Assembly: GCA_023260935.1 (NCBI GenBank)
Contig: JALQTL010000368.1
Span: 1 to 6,266, forward strand
Origin: Paracoccaceae bacterium
GTDB taxonomy: Bacteria; Pseudomonadota; Alphaproteobacteria; Rhodobacterales; Rhodobacteraceae
DNA length: 6,266 nt
Reading direction: 5' to 3'
Part shown: positions 1 through 6,266 of the stretch, piece by piece
Position numbering within the stretch: position 1 is the first letter of the stretch
How the letters are laid out: the number at the start of each line of letters is the position of its first letter
Notes under the pieces: generated by a model
What the model saw: the letters and a program-made list of their open reading frames with translations, nothing else
The model's database searches: none
What the model was told of the DNA's origin: nothing
Made by a program: the position numbers and the translations under genes

Positions 1-1221
<1,221 letters not shown>

Positions 1222-1255
1222 GCCCGCAACCGAAAAGGGCTGACCAGTCTTGCAC

Positions 1256-1279
1256 AAAGGGCCCCCGACGGGGCCCTTT
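1256..1279 (+). terminator. Rho-independent terminator of acnA
   Basis: A perfect 10-bp inverted repeat, AAAGGGCCCC and GGGGCCCTTT, flanks a 4-base CGAC loop and starts 34 bp after the acnA stop codon. The right arm ends in TTT and is followed by CGTGTTTT, a broken but T-rich tail. The stem is symmetrical, with AAA on its left side, so it could also work on the other strand and stop read-through from ccmG towards acnA. Confidence 0.85.
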
Positions 1280-1437
1280 CGTGTTTTCGGGCGCCAGACG
1301 GCAGGAACCCCCGGAAATCGGCCGGCCATGCGGCCATCATGCGCGGTTTGTTAAGAAAGACGGCCTAAGCCTTGGGCTGCGCGGCGGCGGTATCCGGCGC
1401 GATTTTTGTTCACCGTTATTCAGGCAATGGGGCGCCC
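1280..1437. other. Intergenic stretch between acnA terminator and candidate small ORF
   Basis: I see no gene here. The stretch has a GGCCGGCC palindrome near 1319-1326 and two local AT-rich patches, TTTGTTAAGAAA (1347-1358) and GATTTTTGTT (1401-1410). The patches could belong to a promoter for the small ORF that follows, but no well-spaced -35/-10 pair stands out. If the small ORF is not real, the gene-free stretch runs from 1222 to 1553. Confidence 0.5.
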
Positions 1438-1557
1438 ATGTTCCACGATGATACCCCCCTCCGGCCGCTGCGGCGGAAACTGCCCTGCCTGCCATCCCTC
1501 CCTTGGTGGGAGTTGATGGCACTGTGCATCTGCTTTTCGCTGCTGATCCGGGCCTAG
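1438..1557 (+). CDS. Candidate 39-residue membrane-anchored small protein, function unknown
   Basis: A short ORF from ATG 1438 to TAG 1555-1557. The protein has a charged N-terminal half (MFHDDTPLRPLRRK), a proline-rich linker (PCLPSLPWW) and a hydrophobic C-terminal stretch (LMALCICFSLLI) ending in RA, as expected of a tiny membrane protein with a positively charged leader. Most of its codons end in G or C, about four in five by my count, which fits coding DNA of this genome. A weak Shine-Dalgarno, GGGG at 1429-1432, lies 5 bases before the ATG. An in-frame TTG at 1372 would add 22 residues but is a less natural start. Its stop overlaps the ccmG stop in a CTAG. I do not recognise the family. 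It could be a chance ORF opposite the operon end, but its protein-like composition argues mildly for a real gene. Confidence 0.45.
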   Translation: MFHDDTPLRPLRRKLPCLPSLPWWELMALCICFSLLIRA

Positions 1558-2099
1558 CCCGATGCCGCCTCGGCCAGGGCTGCTTCCAGTGCCGGTTTGA
1601 AGCGCTGTTCGTAATCGCTGCCAACCAGGGGGCCGATGAATTTGAAGGCCACCGTGCCATCACCGCGGATGATGAAGGTTTCAGGCGGCGCCGTTACCCC
1701 CCATTCCACCCGGTTGCGCCCCTGCGGATCGGTCGCGATGGCAAAGAACGGGTTGCCTTCGTCTTGCAGGTAACTTTGCGCCTTGGCGCTGTCATCCATC
1801 ATGTTGATCCCGGCCACGCGGATCCCCCGGGCGGCCATTTCCAGCAGCACAGGATGTTCGGCCCGGCAGGGCGGGCACCAGCTGGCCCAGAAATTCACCA
1901 CCGTCACCTGCCCCGTCTTCAGATCATCTGCCACCAGCAGCGGATAGTCGCCAAGGGCAGTGGCGGGCAGCACGGGGGCACTGCGATCGATGAAGACCGA
2001 GGGGATATCCTGCGGATTTTCGCGCTGCATGCCCACATAGAACATGCCCGCCAATCCCGCGAAGATTACCGGGGGAATGATCATCAACCATTTAGCCAT
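1554..2099 (-). CDS. ccmG: CcmG/DsbE, thiol:disulfide interchange protein of cytochrome c maturation
   Basis: Membrane-anchored periplasmic thioredoxin-fold reductant (HelX in Rhodobacter capsulatus) that keeps the CXXCH cysteines of apocytochrome c reduced for haem attachment. The 181 residues start with one N-terminal membrane anchor (WLMIIPPVIFAGLAGMFYVG, about 4-23). The thioredoxin domain follows, with active site WCPPC (Cys75 and Cys78) in NFWASWCPPCRAEHP and the cis-proline region GVTAPPETF (134-142, Pro139 before Glu). The length is typical of CcmG. The start at 2099 is chosen because it gives the usual MAKW-anchor opening and has AGGG 8 bases upstream; the frame stays open for 21 more codons, which overlap ccmD and are not CcmG-like. 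It overlaps ccmD by 8 bp. The residues just before the cis-proline (TAP) differ from the YGA of E. coli CcmG. It is the last gene of the operon. Confidence 0.95.
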   Translation of the reverse strand: MAKWLMIIPPVIFAGLAGMFYVGMQRENPQDIPSVFIDRSAPVLPATALGDYPLLVADDLKTGQVTVVNFWASWCPPCRAEHPVLLEMAARGIRVAGINMMDDSAKAQSYLQDEGNPFFAIATDPQGRNRVEWGVTAPPETFIIRGDGTVAFKFIGPLVGSDYEQRFKPALEAALAEAASG

Positions 2100-2253
2100 C
2101 GGTTTTGCCCTGACGTGCCTCGACATCCGCCAACTGCCGCTTGACCCGGCGGCCCTGCACATAGGACAGCAGCACCAGCCCCACGATCATCGCGACCGAA
2201 AGCCCATAGGACGACAGCACCGCAACTGCGTATTTGCCCAGATCGGGGATCAT
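2092..2253 (-). CDS. ccmD: CcmD, small haem exporter subunit
   Basis: Small single-pass inner-membrane protein that stabilises the CcmABC complex and helps release holo-CcmE from CcmC. The 53 residues have a short N-terminus (MIPDLGKYAV), one hydrophobic segment at about 9-31 and a basic cytoplasmic tail (GRRVKRQLADVEARQ). That layout, the length and the position between ccmC and ccmG are those of CcmD, equivalent to orf52 of the R. capsulatus hel cluster. The start is supported by GGAG 8 bases upstream and by the ATGA overlap with the ccmC stop, which suggests coupled translation. The protein is too short for firm sequence assignment alone; context carries most of the weight. The open frame continues upstream into ccmC sequence, but that part is not protein-like. 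Confidence 0.9.
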   Translation of the reverse strand: MIPDLGKYAVAVLSSYGLSVAMIVGLVLLSYVQGRRVKRQLADVEARQGKTDG

Positions 2254-2981
2254 GCCAGACGCTCCCTCGCCAACAGCGCCTGCAGGCGGCGGGCGCGAAT
2301 CTCTGTCCGGGTGCGGGCCAGAACCAGCGCCACGAACAACAGCACAAAACCCGCGATGCAAACGATCAGCGGCAGGTAATAGGCTGGGGCAATCGGATCT
2401 TTTTCCCCCACCTTCATGATCGTGGAGTCCTGATGCAGGCCCTGATTCCAGAATTTCACCGCATAGCGCGACAGGACCGCAAAGACAGACCCCACCATGC
2501 ACAGCACTGCTGTCAGATCAGCCGCCGTATCCGGGTTTTCGACCGCTTCCCAAAGCGCAATATAGCCCAGATAAAACAGTGCCAGAATCAGAAAGGCCGT
2601 CAGCCGTGGATCCCAGGCCCACCAGGTGCCCCACATCGGCTGCCCCCAGAACGCCCCCGTGACCAGGGCAATCGCCGTGAAGGTCAGCCCGACCGGGGCG
2701 GCCGCCTTGGCTGCAAGCGCGCTGACATGGTGGCGCCGGATCAGCCAGATCAGGCTGGCCACCAGCATCATCACCCAGGCATTGATGGCCATCATCGCAC
2801 TGGGAACATGCAGGAAGATGATCTTCACCGTGGATCCCTGCTTGTAATCATCGGGCGTCAGGAAAAAGCCCCAGACCAGCCCGACGCCAAGCGACACGGC
2901 CGCAAGCCCCGCCACCCAGGGCAAGGCCCAGGCCGAGGTCTGCATGAATTTCTTCGGGTTCGCGTATTCCCAGATCGACAT
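2250..2981 (-). CDS. ccmC: CcmC, haem-handling membrane protein of cytochrome c maturation
   Basis: Integral inner-membrane protein (HelC in R. capsulatus) that loads haem onto the periplasmic chaperone CcmE. The 243 residues have about six hydrophobic segments. The tryptophan-rich haem-binding signature WGTWWAWDPRLT (117-128, Trp120, Trp121, Trp123, Asp124) lies on the expected periplasmic loop. Two conserved histidines, His58 (IIFLHVPSA) and His183 (FWNQGLHQ), match the expected axial haem ligands. The length agrees with the family. The start MSIWEYANPKKF at 2981 is the typical alphaproteobacterial CcmC N-terminus; 65 further upstream codons of open frame are arginine/cysteine-rich and run into ccmB, so they are rejected. 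Its ribosome binding site is poor: GAGAGG ends 14 bases before the ATG. Its TGA overlaps the ccmD ATG. A 55-bp gap separates it from ccmB. Confidence 0.97.
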   Translation of the reverse strand: MSIWEYANPKKFMQTSAWALPWVAGLAAVSLGVGLVWGFFLTPDDYKQGSTVKIIFLHVPSAMMAINAWVMMLVASLIWLIRRHHVSALAAKAAAPVGLTFTAIALVTGAFWGQPMWGTWWAWDPRLTAFLILALFYLGYIALWEAVENPDTAADLTAVLCMVGSVFAVLSRYAVKFWNQGLHQDSTIMKVGEKDPIAPAYYLPLIVCIAGFVLLFVALVLARTRTEIRARRLQALLARERLA

Positions 2982-3036
2982 GGGGCTTTCGGTAGCCTCT
3001 CTTCGTTGCGGCCTCAAGTCACTATCATGTAATGGC

Positions 3037-3693
3037 CTAGCGCAGGTTGACGCGGATTGCCGCAGCCGCCGCAAAGGGCAGCAACGCCACCGATCCGGCC
3101 GTGATCCCCGCCAGCAGCAGCAACGGCGTGCCCACCTCGGCCCCTTGCGCCCCGCGCTTGACCACCTCGGCGCCAAAGATCAGCGTGGGCACATAAAGCG
3201 GCAGCACCAGCAGCGACAGCAACAGCCCGCCCCGCTTTACCCCCACCGTCAGCGCGGCACCAAAGGCGCCGATCACCGAAAGCGCGGGCGTGCCCGCCAG
3301 AAGCGAGGCGACCAGCCAGAAAAAGCCCGCCGGCGGCAGGTTCATCAGCACCCCGAGCACGGGCGAAACCAGCGTCAGCGCCAGCCCCGTCACCAGCCAA
3401 TGCGCCAGTGCTTTGACCGCCACCACCCCTTCCATCGGGATGGGCGAGGTAGCCAACAGATCCAGCGACCCGTCCTCGAAATCCAGCGCAAAGATGCGGT
3501 CCAGCGACAGAAGGCAGGCCAGAAGCGCGCCAACCCAAAGGATGCCGGGCGCGATCTTTGCCAGCGTGCTGCCTTCGGGGCCCACGCCCAGCGGAACCAG
3601 CACTGCCACCAGCAGAAAGAAGGCAAGGCCCAGCCCAAAGCCGCCCCCGGCCCGGAAGGCCAGCCGCAAATCCCTGACCAGCAGCGACATCAT
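3037..3693 (-). CDS. ccmB: CcmB, haem exporter permease subunit
   Basis: Membrane subunit (HelB in R. capsulatus) that partners the ATPase CcmA in the CcmABCD complex, whose ATP use drives release of haem-loaded CcmE from CcmC. The 218 residues form about six hydrophobic segments (roughly 20-37, 50-64, 95-117, 124-148, 154-177 and 190-213). The loop after the second carries the CcmB hallmark FEDGSLDLL (72-80). The length is typical of the family. Two adjacent ATGs exist; the first, at 3693, is preferred because GAGG lies 7 bases before it and because it overlaps the ccmA stop as ATGA. The gene ends in TAG, 55 bp before ccmC. No defects are seen. Confidence 0.96.
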   Translation of the reverse strand: MMSLLVRDLRLAFRAGGGFGLGLAFFLLVAVLVPLGVGPEGSTLAKIAPGILWVGALLACLLSLDRIFALDFEDGSLDLLATSPIPMEGVVAVKALAHWLVTGLALTLVSPVLGVLMNLPPAGFFWLVASLLAGTPALSVIGAFGAALTVGVKRGGLLLSLLVLPLYVPTLIFGAEVVKRGAQGAEVGTPLLLLAGITAGSVALLPFAAAAAIRVNLR

Positions 3694-4316
3694 GCGAAAG
3701 CCTCGTCAAAACCCCTGCCCGAAGAGATCTGAGGGGATGTTGCCCTGAACGGGCCAAGGTCCAGCACCCGCGCCTCGGGCAAGCCAAGGTCAATATGGGT
3801 GGCCAGCAACGCCATGCCCCCGCCGGTCAGATGCGCGCGCACCACGGCGCCGAACAGCGCGACACTGGCCTGATCCAGCGATACCGTCGGCTCATCCAGC
3901 ACCCAGATCGGCCGCCCCGTCACCAGAAGCCGCGCCAGACCCAGCCGGCGCTTCTGGCCCGCTGACAGGTTGGCCGCGCGCCGGTCGGCCAGATCGGTCA
4001 GGTTCATGTCGGCCATCGCGCGCGCCACATCGCCGCCGCCATGGATCGCGGCCCAGAACTCCAGATTCTCGCGCACCGTCAGCACCGCCTTCAGACCATC
4101 GGCATGGGCACCGTACGTCAGGCTTTCCGCGGGCAGGCTGATGGTGCCCTGAACTGCCGGCTGCAACCCTGCAAGCGTGCGCAGAAGCGTGGTTTTGCCC
4201 ACGCCATTGGGCCCGCGCAGGATCAACGCCTCGCCCGCCGCAAGCCGGAACGACAGACGTTCCAGAACGGTCAGCCCGCCGCGTTCCACAGCCAGATCGG
4301 TGACAACAAGTTCCAT
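3690..4316 (-). CDS. ccmA: CcmA, ABC-type ATPase of the haem exporter
   Basis: Cytoplasmic ATP-binding subunit (HelA in R. capsulatus) of the CcmABCD complex. The 208 residues contain Walker A GPNGVGKTT (35-43, Lys41), the ABC signature LSAGQ (117-121), Walker B IWVLDE (137-142, Glu142 being the catalytic glutamate) and the switch histidine in ATHIDLG (His174). The length and the YGAHADGLKAVLTVRENL stretch before the signature fit CcmA rather than a general ABC ATPase, and ccmB follows directly. The start at 4316 gives the usual short lead (MELVVTDLAV) and has AGGG 7 bases upstream. It is the first gene of the operon; the promoter should lie in the roughly 100 bp shared with the divergent reductase gene. 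The last 20 residues are more variable and overlap the ccmB start. Confidence 0.97.
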   Translation of the reverse strand: MELVVTDLAVERGGLTVLERLSFRLAAGEALILRGPNGVGKTTLLRTLAGLQPAVQGTISLPAESLTYGAHADGLKAVLTVRENLEFWAAIHGGGDVARAMADMNLTDLADRRAANLSAGQKRRLGLARLLVTGRPIWVLDEPTVSLDQASVALFGAVVRAHLTGGGMALLATHIDLGLPEARVLDLGPFRATSPQISSGRGFDEAFA

Positions 4317-4364
4317 GCCCCAGCCCTATCCGATGAAGCCGGCCCCGAAAAGACCCCGTGGCAC

Positions 4365-4393
4365 TTGGCCTTTGCCTCGGCCTGCCTTAGGTT
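4365..4393 (+). promoter_or_regulatory. Possible promoter of the aldo/keto reductase gene
   Basis: TTGGCC (4365-4370) and TAGGTT (4388-4393), separated by 17 bases, resemble a weak -35/-10 pair and would start transcription about 20 bases before the reductase start codon. The match to consensus is modest. The same 98-104 bp divergent region must also serve ccmA, but on the - strand I could not pick a convincing hexamer pair. Confidence 0.3.
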
Positions 4394-4407
4394 CACGACC
4401 CCAAGCG

Positions 4408-4413
4408 AAGGAG
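4408..4413 (+). promoter_or_regulatory. Ribosome binding site deciding the reductase start
   Basis: AAGGAG, a full Shine-Dalgarno, is followed by TTG (4415), ATG (4418) and ATG (4421) in the same frame. Spacings are 1, 4 and 7 bases. The third codon has the best spacing and gives the N-terminus MQTRPFGRTG usual for this reductase group. Confidence 0.7.
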
Positions 4414-4420
4414 ATTGATG

Positions 4421-5407
4421 ATGCAGACGCGCCCCTTCGGCCGGACCGGCCGTCAGACCACCCCCATCGGCTTTGGTGCCTGGGCCATCGGCGGCACTTG
4501 GGGAGAGGTTTCGTGGGATGATGCCAAGGCCGCACTGCATGCGGCGCTGGACAGCGGCATCACCTTCATCGACACCGCCGATGTCTATGGCGACGGGCGC
4601 AGCGAAAAGATCATCGCCGAGGTTCTGGCCGAACGCGGGGGCGAGCGTCCCTTCGTGGCAACCAAGGCCGGGCGCAGGCTGTCGCCGCATGTGGCCGAAG
4701 GCTATGACCTTGACAATCTGGCGGCCTTTGTGGACCGCAGCCGCCGCAATCTGGCGATGGATCGGCTTGATCTGGTGCAGCTTCACTGCCCGCCGACGGC
4801 CGTTTATTTCTCGTCGCGCGCCTTTGACGCGCTGGACGAGCTGAAGGCGCGGGGCTGGATCGCCGATTATGGCGTTTCGGTCGAAACCGTGGCCGAGGCA
4901 GAGCAGGCCCTGCATCACCCCGGCGTGGTGTCGATCCAGATCATTTACAATCTGTTCCGCATGAAGCCGGCCGAAAGCCTGTTCCGCCTTGCCGAAGACC
5001 GCGGCGTGGCCATCATCGCCCGCGTGCCGCTGGCGTCGGGCCTGCTGACCGGCAAGATGACGAAGGACAGCACCTTTGCCGCCGACGACCACCGCCATTT
5101 CAACCGCAACGGAGAGGCCTTCGACAAGGGCGAAACCTTTTCCGGTGTGCCCTTCGACGTGGCACTGGAGGCGGTCGAGGCGCTGCGCCCGCTGGTTCCG
5201 GGTGGACTCCCGATGGCGGCCTTTGCCTTGCGCTGGATTCTGATGGACAGCGCCGTCAGCGTGGTGATCCCAGGGGCCAAGTCGGCGCAGCAGGCCCGGG
5301 CCAATGCCGCCGCGGCGCAGGTTCCCGCCCTGACGGATGAAACCATGGCCGCCGCCCGCGCAGTCTATGACCGGTTGATCGCGCCGCATGTGCAGGCGCA
5401 TTGGTGA
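4421..5407 (+). CDS. Aldo/keto reductase, substrate unknown
   Basis: NADPH-dependent cytoplasmic oxidoreductase of the aldo/keto reductase superfamily, a TIM barrel that reduces carbonyl compounds. The 328 residues begin with the typical MQTRPFGRTG...IGFGAWAIGG. The catalytic tetrad is complete: Asp51 and Tyr56 in DTADVYG, Lys82 in ATKAG, and His122 in LVQLHCPP. The C-terminal cofactor-binding part is visible in VVIPGAKSAQQARAN. The overall style resembles the IolS/YajO-like open-chain group, but the substrate cannot be read from sequence. ATG 4421 is preferred for spacing from AAGGAG; ATG 4418 is a close alternative. It runs opposite to all genes around it, divergent from ccmA and convergent with the Mth938-domain gene 19 bp away, so it is probably transcribed alone. 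Nothing ties it to cytochrome maturation. Confidence 0.93.
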   Translation: MQTRPFGRTGRQTTPIGFGAWAIGGTWGEVSWDDAKAALHAALDSGITFIDTADVYGDGRSEKIIAEVLAERGGERPFVATKAGRRLSPHVAEGYDLDNLAAFVDRSRRNLAMDRLDLVQLHCPPTAVYFSSRAFDALDELKARGWIADYGVSVETVAEAEQALHHPGVVSIQIIYNLFRMKPAESLFRLAEDRGVAIIARVPLASGLLTGKMTKDSTFAADDHRHFNRNGEAFDKGETFSGVPFDVALEAVEALRPLVPGGLPMAAFALRWILMDSAVSVVIPGAKSAQQARANAAAAQVPALTDETMAAARAVYDRLIAPHVQAHW

Positions 5408-5426
5408 CAGGCCGGATCAGCCGGGG

Positions 5427-5780
5427 TCAGACAGGCAGAAGCGCCGCCGCGATCCGGCGGCCTTCTGACAGCAGCACGTTATAGGTGCGGCAGGCGGCCG
5501 GGGTATTCATCACCTCCACCCCGATATCCGCCGCCTCCAGCGCCGTCCGAAAGGCCTTTGGCGCATGGGCGATATCCTGCCCCATGCCAAGGAAAAGCAC
5601 ATCGATCCGCCCGGCCAGGGCAAGCGGTGTTGCCGTATCTTCCAGCCCGTCCCAGGGCCCGGCCCCCCAGGGCGTGATCAGCGTGGCGCCGCGCAACACA
5701 TGCCCGCCCACCCGAAAGAACCCCGGCCCATAGCCTTCGATCGGCTGGGCGCTGCCATAGGTGATCTCGGTCAGACGCAT
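5427..5780 (-). CDS. Mth938-like domain-containing protein (DUF498 / NDUFAF3-like)
   Basis: Small soluble protein of 117 residues with the Mth938/DUF498 fold, whose mitochondrial relative NDUFAF3 helps assemble respiratory complex I; the bacterial role is not settled. The family pattern is visible in GYGPGFFRVGGHVLRGA (17-33), then IDVLFLGMGQD, and the very typical C-terminus GVEVMNTPAACRTYNVLLSEGRR. The length is normal and both ends are intact. The ATG at 5780 lies only 4 bases after the secF stop, without a clear Shine-Dalgarno, so translation probably depends on ribosomes coming from secF. A 117-codon ORF upstream of helA is, as I recall, part of the R. capsulatus hel region, which would make this the same conserved neighbour. 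A strong hairpin sits inside its 3' end. Confidence 0.9.
   Translation of the reverse strand: MRLTEITYGSAQPIEGYGPGFFRVGGHVLRGATLITPWGAGPWDGLEDTATPLALAGRIDVLFLGMGQDIAHAPKAFRTALEAADIGVEVMNTPAACRTYNVLLSEGRRIAAALLPV
5437..5466. terminator. Hairpin at the reductase/Mth938 convergence, possible two-way terminator
   Basis: AGAAG-c-GCCGCCG and CGGCGGC-CTTCT pair around a CGATC loop, giving a 12-bp stem with a single bulged C (5442). It starts 30 bp after the reductase stop and lies inside the last codons of the Mth938-domain gene. Neither side has a T-run, so it is not a classical intrinsic terminator; it may instead pause polymerase or protect the 3' ends of the two convergent transcripts. The repeat could also come by chance from the Arg/Ala-rich codons it covers. 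Confidence 0.35.
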
Positions 5781-5784
5781 CGGA

Positions 5785-6266
5785 TCAGGCGTCGATATTG
5801 GCGAATTCGTCGGGGGCCGAGGACTTCTTCTTTTCGCTGCGGTCCAGCCCGATCATCAGCACGATGTTCTTGGCGACATAGACCGAGGAATAGGTGCCCA
5901 GCACGATGCCGACGGTGATCGCAAAGACAAAGCCCCGGATCACGTCGCCTCCGAACACCAGCAGCACCACAAGCGCGATCAGTGTCGTCACCGCTGTCAT
6001 CAAGGTCCGGCTGAGCGTCTCGTTGGCCGAGAGGTTCATCAGGTCGCGCAGAGGCATGGTCTTGTATTTCGCCAAATTCTCGCGCAGCCGGTCGAAGATC
6101 ACGACCGTGTCATTGACCGAATAGCCCAGGATCGTCAGCAAGGCCGCCACGATGGTCAGATCGAAACGCAACTGAAACAGCGCGAAAACGCCCATGGTGA
6201 CGATGACATCATGCGCCACCGCCGCCACGGTCCCGACCGCGAACTGCCATTCGAACCGCATCCAGA
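5785..6266 (-). CDS. secF: Protein translocase subunit SecF, C-terminal half (5' end outside window)
   Basis: Inner-membrane subunit of the SecDF complex, which uses the proton gradient to help pull secreted proteins through SecYEG. About 160 residues are visible, the C-terminal half of a protein normally near 310-330 residues; the frame is still open at the window edge, and the methionine at 6261 is internal (preceded by Trp, in the conserved RFEWQFA). Landmarks are VAHDVIVTMG, the family signature GYSVNDTVVIFDRLREN, and the last transmembrane pair ending at IVLMIGL. A charged tail (DRSEKKKSSAPDEF) follows. TGA at 5785-5787 is 4 bp before the Mth938-domain start, indicating one transcript. 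secD is expected just upstream, beyond the window. No defect is seen. Confidence 0.97.
   Translation of the reverse strand, partial: WMRFEWQFAVGTVAAVAHDVIVTMGVFALFQLRFDLTIVAALLTILGYSVNDTVVIFDRLRENLAKYKTMPLRDLMNLSANETLSRTLMTAVTTLIALVVLLVFGGDVIRGFVFAITVGIVLGTYSSVYVAKNIVLMIGLDRSEKKKSSAPDEFANIDA

Noticed and set aside
1319..1336. GGCCGGCC palindrome and adjacent GGCC-ATGC-GGCC inverted repeat
   Set aside because: The stems are only 4 bp and common by chance in such GC-rich DNA; there is no T-run or link to a gene start.
2100..2162. 21-codon N-terminal extension of ccmG
   Set aside because: It lies over ccmD sequence and would put a charged stretch before the membrane anchor; the start at 2099 has its own Shine-Dalgarno.
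2982..3176. 65-codon N-terminal extension of ccmC
   Set aside because: It is Arg/Cys/Trp-rich, overlaps the ccmB coding sequence and does not resemble the CcmC N-terminus, which starts at MSIWEYANP.
4271..5401. Long open frame (376 codons) antisense to the aldo/keto reductase
   Set aside because: The + strand frame has a complete catalytic tetrad and a strong ribosome binding site, while the antisense product has no domain-like pattern.

Overview
The window looks like an ordinary chromosomal segment of a GC-rich alphaproteobacterium, most likely of the Rhodobacteraceae (Rhodobacter/Paracoccus-like). The reasons are strong G/C bias at third codon positions, protein sequences typical of that family, and the gene order secF - Mth938-domain gene - ccmABCDG. 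As I recall it, this order matches the helABC-orf52-helX cytochrome c biogenesis cluster of Rhodobacter capsulatus. No tRNA, rRNA, CRISPR, transposase, integrase or phage gene is visible.

Left part (1-1557, + strand): the C-terminal 406 residues of aconitate hydratase AcnA, closed by a strong intrinsic terminator (1256-1279). A 332-bp stretch without a clear gene follows up to the ccmG stop. It holds one candidate small membrane protein of 39 residues (1438-1557), whose stop codon interlocks with that of ccmG in a CTAG.

Middle part (1554-4316, - strand, read right to left): a compact ccmA-ccmB-ccmC-ccmD-ccmG operon. CcmA (ATPase), CcmB and CcmC (membrane proteins) and CcmD (small anchor) deliver haem to the periplasmic chaperone CcmE. 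CcmG is a membrane-anchored thioredoxin-like protein that keeps the apocytochrome c CXXCH cysteines reduced. Most junctions are translationally coupled: ATGA overlaps at ccmA/ccmB and ccmC/ccmD, an 8-bp overlap at ccmD/ccmG, and a 55-bp gap at ccmB/ccmC. ccmE, ccmF and ccmH are not in the window.

Right part (4317-6266): an aldo/keto reductase gene on the + strand, divergent from ccmA across about 100 bp and convergent with a - strand pair. That pair is a 117-residue Mth938-domain protein followed, to the right, by the C-terminal half of SecF. The reductase is the only gene facing the other way between secF and ccmG, and looks like an insertion into an otherwise co-directional block.

I found no convincing new multi-gene system. 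The items most worth a second look are the 39-residue ORF, the reductase placement, and an unusually good hairpin where the reductase and Mth938 genes converge.
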